This document shows, piece by piece, positions 16,422 to 24,787 of a stretch of 40,403 nt of DNA. The DNA is taken from positions 1-40,403 of the forward strand of contig QXWO01000051.1 of assembly GCA_009911035.1 (NCBI GenBank), given 5' to 3'. The notes beneath the pieces are model-generated. The model did no database searches, was not told the origin of the DNA, and saw nothing but the letters and a program-made list of their open reading frames with translations. This DNA is from Lachnospiraceae bacterium (GTDB lineage: Bacteria; Bacillota; Clostridia; Lachnospirales; Lachnospiraceae). How positions within the stretch are numbered: the stretch's first letter is position 1; the number at the start of each line of letters is the position of its first letter. A program made the position numbers and the translations under genes.

Positions 16422-18632
16422 TTAAGGGCCTTTCATCTCATCCAGCCTTTTTATAATGTCTTTTCCTAGATATGGTGAAAGCTCGTCAAACTGTGAGTAA
16501 GTCAGGTCATTGCCGTTTTCCAGATATTTTTCCAGAATCTCCTCCAGCCTGCTGCTTCCAAGATACGGCGCACATTCGCTTATCAGTTCAAAAGAAATGT
16601 CATCCGTAACCAACAGGACTTCTTTTAAATATTCTGAGTCCAGGTAAGGCGCTATATCCAAAATACTGTCTTCCCCCAGCCAATCTGTTTTTCCATTCTT
16701 TATGGCCTCTGCCAGATAAGCGGAGGATAAGTCAGAATCGGAATACAGGATCAGTTCTTCCAATTCATCGCCAGTCAGAGGTACGCCCTGGTTTAGCAGG
16801 GCGCCTAACGCCTCGCTGACCACATCGTCTTCCAGATAGTAAAGTACTTCCAGCAGTTTATCTTTATCTACCTTACCTTCTCTGATCTCTGCAGTCATAT
16901 CTGCACTTTTTTCATCTTCCTCCGAATAATAGATGCTCTCAAAATCCTTTTCCCTTAAATAAGGAGGTTCCACCCAGAGGTTTTTGATCTTTGCACCCTG
17001 CCCCACAAATTTAATGGCATTTCTTCCCGCCTTTATATTCACGCAAAAGGAACCTGCTTCCCCTGTGTCATTAATGACAGTCACTTCTCCGTCTGGATTT
17101 ACATGGACAATCTTGAAACGCCCAGCCTTCACCTCAAAAGCAGAATCCATCTGCAGTTCAACATCCCTTTTGGCATTAAAGATCCACACGGAGGCAGTTC
17201 CGTTCAGATACATTCCGTCACACTTTATCCGCTCCCCTCCCATATACGAGTACATATTCCACTGGCCGGTGATATCCTTTCCGGCTGTCAGACTGTCATC
17301 ATCATATGCCCGCCATGCTCCTCCCTGTTGATCTGCCAGCACCGGTTTCGCCAGAAAGTCGTCCAGTCCTGTACCTGCCCAGTCCTTTACAGTCCCTCCC
17401 ACTCCATACCAGAAGGAACTATATGCAGCCCCAACTCTGTCCCAGAAAGAGGAATATTCATCCGCCAGAATCTGCAGAGGCATGGTATCGGCTTCTGTCT
17501 GCACACTGGCGCAGGCAGATAAAAGCACAATGATCCCCGTCAGACAGATGGAAAGCGCCGCCCGGAAACCGCCTGTTTTTTTATAGCGGAGAATTCCTTT
17601 AAGTCTCAACTTTAAATCTTCCTTTCTCTCCAGCAATGTTGTGGAAGGGATATTTCTGTTGACATTCATGCTTTTCCGGGCAGTATCAATCAGTACGTTG
17701 CCGTACGCTTTCTTCCCCTCTTTCGTCAGCGCTGCAAGCACAGCCTCGTCGCAGGAAAGCTCACAGTCAATATTGAGCTTTATGCCAATCAGATAAAATA
17801 CCGGATTGAACCAGTGAATACAAAGCAAGAACTGGTATACCCACTTATACCACAAATCTTTCCTTTTCACGTGAATCAGTTCATGGTGAATCACCATCTG
17901 TAAATCCTTCAAATCCCACTCGTCCTCCGGCAGGATTATCACAGGACGGACAAGTCCGGCCGTAATGGGCACGGAAACATTCCCGCTCTTATATATGGCA
18001 GGCCCCTTCTTCATACAAAGGCTCCGTGCCAGATCCTTTGTCATACCAATTATCCGTTCATCTTCAATCTGTCTGCAGCTCTTTTTGATGTTAGAAGTAA
18101 AGCACAGATAATTTCTAAGTTTGACCATCAGACTGATTCCCGCACCAGCCAGCCAGAGGATCCCCAAAATAACACCCCAGTCTGTACCTGTCCCGCCCTC
18201 CGGCAGAAAATCCTGTATCTGGTTTCCGGCTCCAGAGATTAAAATACCTTCCTCCTGCTCCTTGCTCTGCATGGAAATGCCTTCCCCGTTCATCCCTTCC
18301 ATCCTATCGGAGGAATCTTTTTGCATCTCACCATTCTCCCGGGGTGGCCTCTGACTGGCAGTCCGGTAAGGATCTTCCTCCGGTCCTGCTGCCGGCATCA
18401 GCCCTGCCGTCCCCCCATCCAGCCCGGCTGCTCCGCCTTTTATCAGCACGGAAGAATAGCCCATATCAAAGTAAACCGGAATCACCAGCCTTGCAATCAC
18501 CAGAAGCCATATATAATAATTCCATTTCTTTGATAAAAATCTTCCGGTGGCAGGGCGTATCAGTAAAATCAGCAGTCCCGTCAATGCGCCCGACAAAGAC
18601 AGGGACAAAACGCACATAAAAATCTGTCTCAT
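16422..18632 (-). CDS. MecR1/BlaR1-type M56 metalloprotease sensor, with unusual C-terminal region
   Basis: A membrane zinc protease that, in known relatives, senses an outside signal and triggers inactivation of its BlaI partner. The 736-residue protein has N-terminal helices (about 5-25, 40-55, 153-170). The protease core has HHELIHVKRKDL (zinc motif HELIH, 250-254), IHWFNPVFY and CELSCDEAVL. A further membrane segment (about 357-374) ends at SAC. The outside part is not a penicillin-binding domain. It holds a beta-rich domain (about 450-570) and then helical repeats near the end with APYLDSEYLKEVL, APYLGSSRLEEIL and SPYLGKDIIKRL. AAGGAG precedes the ATG; the repressor gene ends 48 bases upstream. 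Confidence 0.88.
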   Translation of the reverse strand: MRQIFMCVLSLSLSGALTGLLILLIRPATGRFLSKKWNYYIWLLVIARLVIPVYFDMGYSSVLIKGGAAGLDGGTAGLMPAAGPEEDPYRTASQRPPRENGEMQKDSSDRMEGMNGEGISMQSKEQEEGILISGAGNQIQDFLPEGGTGTDWGVILGILWLAGAGISLMVKLRNYLCFTSNIKKSCRQIEDERIIGMTKDLARSLCMKKGPAIYKSGNVSVPITAGLVRPVIILPEDEWDLKDLQMVIHHELIHVKRKDLWYKWVYQFLLCIHWFNPVFYLIGIKLNIDCELSCDEAVLAALTKEGKKAYGNVLIDTARKSMNVNRNIPSTTLLERKEDLKLRLKGILRYKKTGGFRAALSICLTGIIVLLSACASVQTEADTMPLQILADEYSSFWDRVGAAYSSFWYGVGGTVKDWAGTGLDDFLAKPVLADQQGGAWRAYDDDSLTAGKDITGQWNMYSYMGGERIKCDGMYLNGTASVWIFNAKRDVELQMDSAFEVKAGRFKIVHVNPDGEVTVINDTGEAGSFCVNIKAGRNAIKFVGQGAKIKNLWVEPPYLREKDFESIYYSEEDEKSADMTAEIREGKVDKDKLLEVLYYLEDDVVSEALGALLNQGVPLTGDELEELILYSDSDLSSAYLAEAIKNGKTDWLGEDSILDIAPYLDSEYLKEVLLVTDDISFELISECAPYLGSSRLEEILEKYLENGNDLTYSQFDELSPYLGKDIIKRLDEMKGP

Positions 18633-18680
18633 CGCGTTCTCCTTTCTGCAAACGAACCCTACGATCGTCTGATAATCCCT

Positions 18681-19052
18681 TTAACAATTCTGATTAAAAT
18701 AATCCCGCAGTTCTTTGATATCTTCCTCGGTAAGCGCTGTGCTGTTTACCAGAGCCGCCGCCAGATTCCGGGAGCTTCCCTTAAAAAATTTATCCACGAA
18801 ACACTTGGTCTCTTCCCGGACATACTCCTCACGTCCGATACAGGGCGCGTAATAATATACTTCGCGCTTTTCCTGACTGATCACATTCTTTTTTAACAGC
18901 CGCTTGATCAGGGTAAGGACTGTGGTCCTCTCCCAATTTTTATTCTGCCCCAGCCGGGCACGGATTTCATTGGCATTCAGAGAATCTCCGGCTGACCACA
19001 AAACCTCAAGTATCTCCAGCTCCGCATCGGAAACGGTAATCTTCTTCTCCAT
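18681..19052 (-). CDS. BlaI/MecI-family repressor (downstream pair)
   Basis: A 123-residue winged-helix repressor. The DNA-binding half (about 1-75) reads VSDAELEILEVLWSAGD, then ANEIRARLG and the recognition helix NWERTTVLTLIKRLLKK. A C-terminal dimerisation half follows (about 80-123). In BlaI relatives a cut in this half frees the DNA; I cannot place the site here. GGGAGG lies just upstream of the ATG. Two 16-bp dyads of the GTCTAC-N4-GTAGAC type lie in the promoter (19089-19127), so it very likely represses itself and the sensor gene downstream. Confidence 0.93.
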   Translation of the reverse strand: MEKKITVSDAELEILEVLWSAGDSLNANEIRARLGQNKNWERTTVLTLIKRLLKKNVISQEKREVYYYAPCIGREEYVREETKCFVDKFFKGSSRNLAAALVNSTALTEEDIKELRDYFNQNC

Positions 19053-19088
19053 TTGCTTCCTCCCTGTCAGTTTTTACTATGTTCAAAA

Positions 19089-19139
19089 GTCTACTTATGT
19101 AGACAATTATAGTTTACACATGTAGACACCAGATGTCAA
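19089..19139 (-). promoter_or_regulatory. Promoter and two operators of the downstream blaI-like gene
   Basis: TTGACA lies at 19139-19134 on the minus strand. Six bases further is dyad A, GTTTACACATGTAGAC (19112-19127, one mismatch). Seven bases beyond is dyad B, GTCTACTTATGTAGAC (19089-19104, perfect arms). TATAAT sits between the dyads (22 bases from the -35), and TAAACT is 17 bases from it, so the exact -10 is open. The dyads resemble the TACA-type half-sites of BlaI/MecI operators. Confidence 0.85.
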
Positions 19140-19158
19140 CCCTCTTTTTATGGCGGTG

Positions 19159-20451
19159 CTACTGCTCCCACCGCACAACATCCCCCTTCTTTATTTCCAT
19201 GGTAGCGGAAATAATGATCTGGCTGTCCTTATCAAGCGTCCCTTCCTCAAGCGCTGCCCAGTTTTCATTCTTGTCAATAACCTTCACATTCATTTCATCC
19301 ACATAATACTCCTGCCCCAGAATCCCTTCCCGCTCTTTCAGCACATAGATGAAGTTTCTGTCCTCTTTGATATAAAGGGCTGTAACCGGAATGCAGTACT
19401 TATGCTTTTCCCCGTTTTCCGACCGGAAAATGGTACCGGATGCACCGGGAACGCCTGTATTTTCAGGAAGTCCGATCAGGGCTTCGTATTTTTCAGGATT
19501 TGTCCTGCTTTCTGAAAGATATGCGATCTTTTCCTCAAAATCCCCGCCTGCCCCTTTGATCTTCACATGCATTTCATCCCCCAGGCTTATGTATTTCTTC
19601 TGTTCCTTATCTAAAGTCACCTTTAACTGGCAGGGCAGACTTTCATCAGAAATAAGCAGAACCGCTGTGTCCGGCACCCGGTCCCCCACGCCTGCAAGAA
19701 TCTCTGTGACCACGCCCCCAAAAGGCGCTTTCACGATCCCCTGACTGTCCATAATCTGCTGTAATTCCTGCATACCGGCATAAAGACTGGCTTCCTCCAC
19801 CCGGGCTAGATCAAGGTCGGATGCAGCATTGTCCGGCAGAAGAATGTCTTCCACTTTTCTGCCTGCCTGCTTCACCGCCTCATCCCGCTGTGCCCTGGCG
19901 TCAGCTTCCTCGTATGCAGCACTCTGGAGCGCATCCTTTAAGGCTTCATCTCCTCCGTCCCCCTCCAGCTCCTCCTGTGCCTGGCTGTAGCTTTCCGCCG
20001 CACGGCCCACCAGGGTGTCCTCTATCCGGGCAGTGGTGTTGTAATCCTCTCTGGCACGGGCAAGCTCCAGCTCCTTTTTCTGCTGTGCAATAGCCTGGTT
20101 TTTCACAATCGCGTCGATCTGGAGGGAAATCTTGGAAATTTCGGTTTTCTTTTCCTCTATCAGCTTCCCTAAATCCTGAAGATCGATCTGAAACAGTATA
20201 TCCCCTTCCTCCACCCGGTCCCCGGCATGAACGGGCATGGTATCTATCAGGAGTCCCGGCAGATATGTGATTATCTGCTCTCCCCCTGCTACAACGATTC
20301 CTTCCGCTTCCACCTTATGCTCTACATACTTGGACTCCGGCCGGCAGGTACCTACAATGGGAAGTCTATAGGCATAAACGCTTTTGGAAATCACCGTACA
20401 CACTATCATAACTATTAAAAAAGCTGCAAAACAGGCCATGATTTTTTTCAT
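19159..20451 (-). CDS. HlyD-family efflux adaptor (membrane fusion protein)
   Basis: A 430-residue single-pass membrane protein with an N-terminal anchor (about 4-26). A biotinyl-lipoyl-like half (about 45-95, PGLLIDTMPVHAGDRVEEGDIL) is followed by a long coiled-coil hairpin (about 95-235) rich in Glu, Ala and Gln. The second lipoyl half has IVKAPFGGVVTEILAGVGDRV. Beta-barrel segments (about 275-430) complete it. In Gram-positives such adaptors normally serve MacB-type or peptide exporters, but no exporter ATPase or permease is adjacent. It is the last gene of the solute-binding/permease operon, 16 bases after the permease gene. GGAGG precedes the ATG. Its job with an import-type permease pair is unexplained. 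Confidence 0.88.
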   Translation of the reverse strand: MKKIMACFAAFLIVMIVCTVISKSVYAYRLPIVGTCRPESKYVEHKVEAEGIVVAGGEQIITYLPGLLIDTMPVHAGDRVEEGDILFQIDLQDLGKLIEEKKTEISKISLQIDAIVKNQAIAQQKKELELARAREDYNTTARIEDTLVGRAAESYSQAQEELEGDGGDEALKDALQSAAYEEADARAQRDEAVKQAGRKVEDILLPDNAASDLDLARVEEASLYAGMQELQQIMDSQGIVKAPFGGVVTEILAGVGDRVPDTAVLLISDESLPCQLKVTLDKEQKKYISLGDEMHVKIKGAGGDFEEKIAYLSESRTNPEKYEALIGLPENTGVPGASGTIFRSENGEKHKYCIPVTALYIKEDRNFIYVLKEREGILGQEYYVDEMNVKVIDKNENWAALEEGTLDKDSQIIISATMEIKKGDVVRWEQ

Positions 20452-20467
20452 CCTATACCTCCATACA

Positions 20468-21349
20468 TCACGCTTTCAGACCCGAATAAATAATTCCCTG
20501 TTCCAGATAATCCTGTCCCAACAAAAATACAAACACTGCCGGGATCAGTGTGATCACACTGGCGCAAAAAGCAAATCCCGCCTGCCCCCAGGTAATTTCC
20601 GGCAGATACAGGGATAGGGGCCATAAAGATCTTTCCTCCAAAAATGCCATGGGCTGTTCCATCATGTTCCAGTATTCCAGAAAGCCAAGCACCATGGCCG
20701 AGAGAAGGCCGCTTTTTCCAATAGGAAGGCCGATCCTCATAAACAGGGTAAACTCCCCGGCTCCGTCCACCCTTGCTGCCTCCAGCATCTGGGGCGGTAT
20801 TCCCCGGAAGCCCCCGTAGGATAAAAATACCGGAAAAGTGGAAAACACAGCCGGAAAAATAATAGCCTGATGGGTGTTAAGAAGGGCCAGCCCATCCAGC
20901 ACCAGATAGCTGGAGAGCATCGTCACCTGAAAAGGCAGAAGCATCAGCACCACATACAGGCCAAATAAACCCCTGCTGCCTTTAGCCGGATACACCGCAA
21001 ATCCCCATGCCGCAGGAACTGCCGCCAGCATCTGGCCTGCCAGAATACAGCACACCAGCTTCACGGAATTCCAGAATAGGATAAAGAACTGCGGCGTCCC
21101 AAAGAGCAGCTTTCCATAATTTTCAAAAGAAGGATAATCCGGCAGCAGTTTCCAGCTTATAAATCCCTCCCCATTCCCAAATACCGGGGCAAGGTACCCT
21201 TTCATTTCCAGCGCGTCCATAAGGGAGCCTGACAAAAGAAGGGCTATGGGCAAAAGCACCAGCAGGGCAGGGGGCAAAAGGCAGACAGCCGCCAGCCCCC
21301 TTTTTAATGCTTTTCCCGCCTTAATGTTTTTTCCTGTCCTATTTTTCAT
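20468..21349 (-). CDS. Carbohydrate ABC transporter permease, MalG type
   Basis: An inner-membrane subunit of a CUT1-like sugar importer. The 293-residue protein has about six membrane segments, starting LAAVCLLPPALLVLLPIALLL. The cytoplasmic EAA loop EAARVDGAGEFTLFMRIGLP (about 190-210) contacts the ATPase. The family-typical LPEITWGQAGFAFCASVITLIP follows near the end. I chose the ATG at 21349, with AGGA 9 bases upstream; an ATG at 21358 is also in frame. Either start overlaps the preceding permease gene, so the two are translationally coupled. Substrate cannot be told. Confidence 0.93.
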   Translation of the reverse strand: MKNRTGKNIKAGKALKRGLAAVCLLPPALLVLLPIALLLSGSLMDALEMKGYLAPVFGNGEGFISWKLLPDYPSFENYGKLLFGTPQFFILFWNSVKLVCCILAGQMLAAVPAAWGFAVYPAKGSRGLFGLYVVLMLLPFQVTMLSSYLVLDGLALLNTHQAIIFPAVFSTFPVFLSYGGFRGIPPQMLEAARVDGAGEFTLFMRIGLPIGKSGLLSAMVLGFLEYWNMMEQPMAFLEERSLWPLSLYLPEITWGQAGFAFCASVITLIPAVFVFLLGQDYLEQGIIYSGLKA

Positions 21350-22208
21350 CCCATTCATTCCTGTCCCACAATCTCTGTAATATGAAAATAACCGCCATCA
21401 GAACGCCTCCCGTACACACCGCCGCTGCTGCCATTTTGTCCAGCTCCAGATTGACAAACCAGTTGTTGAACAAATGCTGCATCAGATAAATGCTTTTGTG
21501 TGGGTAAGCCCCCGCCGTAAGGTATGCCTCCCGGTAAATCTTAAAAGAATTCAAAAAAGATAAAATCACAATGGTATACAGGCTCCCCTTCAGGCTGGGC
21601 AGGATCATATACCGTATCTTCTGCCATTTTCCCGCCCCGTCCACTGTCGCCGCCTCCAGCAGGGCCGCAGGTATGCCTTTCAGCCCTGCCAGCCACAAAA
21701 TCACGGTGTACCCCAGATTTTTCCAGACATAGCTTCCCACCAGTACCCAGAAGGCCGCCTCTGTTCCCAGATAGTCCCTGTGCACTTCCCCCCAGAGTCC
21801 GGTCCTTAGCCCCATTTCTGTAAGAAATAAGTTCAGGAATCCCTGTCTGTAAAAAATCATTTTCCAGACCATCACAATCGTTGCCGTGGGCATGGCAAGG
21901 GGGAACAGATACACGGACTTCATCCGCCCCCTGCCTCCCAGCCCGTTGAGCAGCACCGCTGTCACGAAACCGGCCAGCACCAGCAGCGGGATACACACCA
22001 GCGTAAACCCTATGGTGTTTTTCACTGCCAGCACAAAAGCCTGGTTGGTAAAAATAATCTGGTAATTTTTCATTCCTGTAAAATGCCCTGTCACCGCCCC
22101 GGTAAAGGATCTTTTGACCACATCCCCGAAGGGAAGCAGCACAAAAATGAGAATCCCCACAAAGCCGGGGCCTGTAAACAGATAAAAGAACTTTTTCTTC
22201 TTCCTCAT
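21339..22208 (-). CDS. Carbohydrate ABC transporter permease, MalF type
   Basis: The partner membrane subunit of the importer. The 289-residue protein has about six membrane segments (FFYLFTGPGFVGILIFVLLPFG; TIGFTLVCIPLLVLAGFVTAV). The EAA loop reads EAATVDGAGKWQKIRYMILP near residue 185. LNSFKIYREAYLTAGAYPHKS is typical of this family. It lies 15 bases after the solute-binding lipoprotein gene and overlaps the MalG-type gene. No ATPase gene is present; Firmicutes CUT1 importers often share one MsmX-like ATPase encoded elsewhere. Confidence 0.93.
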   Translation of the reverse strand: MRKKKKFFYLFTGPGFVGILIFVLLPFGDVVKRSFTGAVTGHFTGMKNYQIIFTNQAFVLAVKNTIGFTLVCIPLLVLAGFVTAVLLNGLGGRGRMKSVYLFPLAMPTATIVMVWKMIFYRQGFLNLFLTEMGLRTGLWGEVHRDYLGTEAAFWVLVGSYVWKNLGYTVILWLAGLKGIPAALLEAATVDGAGKWQKIRYMILPSLKGSLYTIVILSFLNSFKIYREAYLTAGAYPHKSIYLMQHLFNNWFVNLELDKMAAAAVCTGGVLMAVIFILQRLWDRNEWDEK

Positions 22209-22223
22209 ACTGTCTTCTCTCTT

Positions 22224-24632
22224 TTATTCCGACATATAAATGGATAATCTTTGTTCAATGGCTAAAAGCGCCTCCTCAAGGCTCTGCCCATTCTGCATAA
22301 ACTTTTCCCCCTCCTCAAACACTGCCTTTTCTAGGACAATGTCTGAAAAATAAGGGGTATCGGCCGTTCCCATCCAGCCTTTTAAGATATCCAGTTCCTT
22401 ATCATCCGGCAGATAAACATCCATATAAACCACTACACCATCGCCGTCCGTCATCGCCAGCGTGCCATATTCCCCGTTTTCACCCACCTGTTCATCATCG
22501 GGCTTAAGGAGCCGGGCAAAGGCTTCTTTATTGATCACATATCCGCCCAGCGCATACTGGATGTCTGTTCCCAGAAAAGCTTTCAGGAAATCCTTTGCAA
22601 GTTCGCTCTGGGACGAGGCCGCATTGATTCCCAAAATGGTTTTCGGGATAAAAAACTTATGGCCGTCATGTTCCATCCATATCAATTTTGTGTCCTCAAA
22701 CCCCTCCGCTTTTGCGGCGGAGGTAAGGCCATAATATCCATAAGGATAATTGTTTTCGCCCACAGACAACTGTTGGTATCCGCCTACGTAATACAGGTAT
22801 TCCTCCCCGAAAAAGCTGATATCGTAAATCCAGTCTTCACCAAATTCTGAGAGATAGTACTCCCTGTTTTCCTCATATCTTTGCAGACTTTTTTCATCTA
22901 GGCCGTCCATCTGCGCATCATAGATCCGCTTTGTCTGGATCAGAAACTCTTTTACAGCCTCCTGATTGATTTCCCCATTATCCTTTTTCCATGCCGGGGC
23001 GCTGATCGGGGCAAAAACCTTCATGACTTCCTTTTCCCCGCAAAATCCCAGAATCGCCTTTCCCGGGTTCTCCTTCCTGATCTGCTCAATTCCATCGGCA
23101 AGAGCCGCCATATCCTTCCTGCCGGAAACATATTTCTCCCTTCCAAGTATCAGCGGGAAGGAAACCTCACAGGGGATCCCATAAACCGCGCCTTCCTTTG
23201 CAAGCGCCTGATAGAGATTCGCGTACATGGTTTCTTCCCCGCCTGCCTCTTCCATAAAATCCCCAAGTTCCAGAAGCAGGCCTTTTTCCATATAAGAATC
23301 CATGGGCAGGCCGTCCAGCATCAGAAGGTCAGGTCCGTCCCCTGCCAGGATCCGGGTATTCAGTTTCTTTAAGGCGTCTTCTCTGGTGACCGCGCCGCCT
23401 TCCTCCATTCCTATTTCGTATTCCACATACACATCCGGGTTCTGTATCTGATAAAGGGATATCCCCGTGCGGATGCTGTAGCTTTCGGTAAGGCTGTATA
23501 TTTTCAGCTTCTGCTCCGGCATGGACGGCATATCCGGATCATAGGTAAAGCGCACCAGCGTTCCGTCGTTGGAAACTGCCAGAAATTCTTCCCCGCCCAG
23601 GGCTGCCGCAGCCTTGATGCAAAAGAGCGGGCTGCCCAGCCTTGACAGGTTCCCGTCAATCAACTGCTCCACATCGTCCTGCCCGATCACATGGCGGTGC
23701 AGGCCCTTTTCCCCTGCCAGATAGATCACCCCTGCATCCCCTGTTGCCGGGCTCCCCCCTGCTAAGCCAGTTTCCGGAAACATGTACAGGTCATACCAGC
23801 TTCCGCCGTTAAACCCTCTGTCCCCATAATTTTCTTTTACAAATCCGGCAAAGACTTCGTCCTCCAGAGTCTCATCTTTTTCCATATCGTAAAGAACCGG
23901 CGCCGGAAAATCATATCCGTCTATTATCATCAGGCTGCCGGCAAACTGTATAAGCTGGGGACGTCCGTCCACTGTCAGAAACAGTCTGCTGCTGCCGTCT
24001 TCCATCACCTCGTAAATGTTCCAGCCCTGGGTCGTCACAAACATCCTGCCCTGCTCCGACATCCAGATATTCTTCGGATACATATCATCCTCTGTTAGTG
24101 AAAACGGCACCAAAAGCTCCGTTCCGTCGCTCTTTACCAGCATACATTTAGGGCTGAATGCGCTCTCCTGCTCCTGATCCTCCTCCTGCTGTTGGCCGTC
24201 CTCCCCCAGCTCCTCCGGATCCTCTGCATAGTCCTCATAGATAATCCCAAGGGTTCCCTCAGCATTTGCCTGTACATCCAGGAAATAGGCTTCATTCATC
24301 TTCTGATCCAGCCACTCGTTTTTTACTCTCTCCCATGATGCGCCTGCGTCCTTTGATTCCCATAATCCACAGTATTTATCAGAGATAAGCAGGGTTCCAT
24401 CAGAAAGAATCTTCAAATTGCTGACTGCTTCCAGTTCATCAGTCAGATCAATTTCCTCCTCCCTGTACCGTCCCGTGGCAGTCTCTCCCGGCTTTCCCTT
24501 CTCCCCTTCCGCCAGTCCCTTCTGACCATCCTCCTCTTGCGGTCCGCCTCCTGCCCCCTGGTTTCCGCAGCCAGCCAGCATCACTGCCGCTAAAAGCAGG
24601 CATATTATCTTTTTCAACCATAAATTTTTCAT
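22224..24632 (-). CDS. Large solute-binding lipoprotein with Asp-box N-terminal region
   Basis: An 802-residue lipoprotein, about twice the usual length of sugar-binding proteins. The signal peptide ends at lipobox LAGC (Cys22), followed by a charged linker. Residues about 65-380 look like beta-propeller sequence: SDGTLLISDKYCGLW, one Asp-box SKDAGASW (93-100), and repeats such as SEQGRMFVTTQGWNIYEV. Residues about 380-802 match an extracellular solute-binding protein: LNTRILAGDGPDLLMLDGLP, VYGIPCEVSFPLILGR and SELAKDFLKAFLGTD. First gene of the permease-adaptor operon, 38 bases inside a promoter with two BlaI-type dyads. It may both capture a ligand and sense the wall surface; ligand unknown. 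Confidence 0.85.
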   Translation of the reverse strand: MKNLWLKKIICLLLAAVMLAGCGNQGAGGGPQEEDGQKGLAEGEKGKPGETATGRYREEEIDLTDELEAVSNLKILSDGTLLISDKYCGLWESKDAGASWERVKNEWLDQKMNEAYFLDVQANAEGTLGIIYEDYAEDPEELGEDGQQQEEDQEQESAFSPKCMLVKSDGTELLVPFSLTEDDMYPKNIWMSEQGRMFVTTQGWNIYEVMEDGSSRLFLTVDGRPQLIQFAGSLMIIDGYDFPAPVLYDMEKDETLEDEVFAGFVKENYGDRGFNGGSWYDLYMFPETGLAGGSPATGDAGVIYLAGEKGLHRHVIGQDDVEQLIDGNLSRLGSPLFCIKAAAALGGEEFLAVSNDGTLVRFTYDPDMPSMPEQKLKIYSLTESYSIRTGISLYQIQNPDVYVEYEIGMEEGGAVTREDALKKLNTRILAGDGPDLLMLDGLPMDSYMEKGLLLELGDFMEEAGGEETMYANLYQALAKEGAVYGIPCEVSFPLILGREKYVSGRKDMAALADGIEQIRKENPGKAILGFCGEKEVMKVFAPISAPAWKKDNGEINQEAVKEFLIQTKRIYDAQMDGLDEKSLQRYEENREYYLSEFGEDWIYDISFFGEEYLYYVGGYQQLSVGENNYPYGYYGLTSAAKAEGFEDTKLIWMEHDGHKFFIPKTILGINAASSQSELAKDFLKAFLGTDIQYALGGYVINKEAFARLLKPDDEQVGENGEYGTLAMTDGDGVVVYMDVYLPDDKELDILKGWMGTADTPYFSDIVLEKAVFEEGEKFMQNGQSLEEALLAIEQRLSIYMSE

Positions 24633-24663
24633 AAAACACTGTTCCTTCCTGTCCTTATACGCG

Positions 24664-24725
24664 CAAAGTGACTATTGTGATAGTCTATCCATTCATAGAC
24701 TATCACAATAGTCACTTTGTGTCAA
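24664..24725 (-). promoter_or_regulatory. Promoter and double operator of the solute-binding operon
   Basis: A perfect 25-bp inverted repeat (24664-24688 and 24695-24719, 6-base centre) contains two 16-bp dyads, GACTATTGTGATAGTC (24670-24685) and GACTATCACAATAGTC (24698-24713). TTGACA lies at 24725-24720 on the minus strand, 6 bases from the nearer dyad. The -10 is uncertain: TAGTCT at 17 bases or TATGAA at 22. The dyads match those of the upstream blaI-like gene, so that repressor probably controls this operon. Confidence 0.88.
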
Positions 24726-24787
24726 TTATTTTTAAAAATTTCATTTTCGTATCGGACTTTACGGAAAGCAGTCCTTATAGCGTACAA

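Noticed and set aside
24664-24719. The 25-bp inverted repeat as a terminator or insertion-sequence end
   Set aside because: No T run follows on either side, no transposase is near, and the inner dyads match those at the repressor's own promoter, so an operator fits better.
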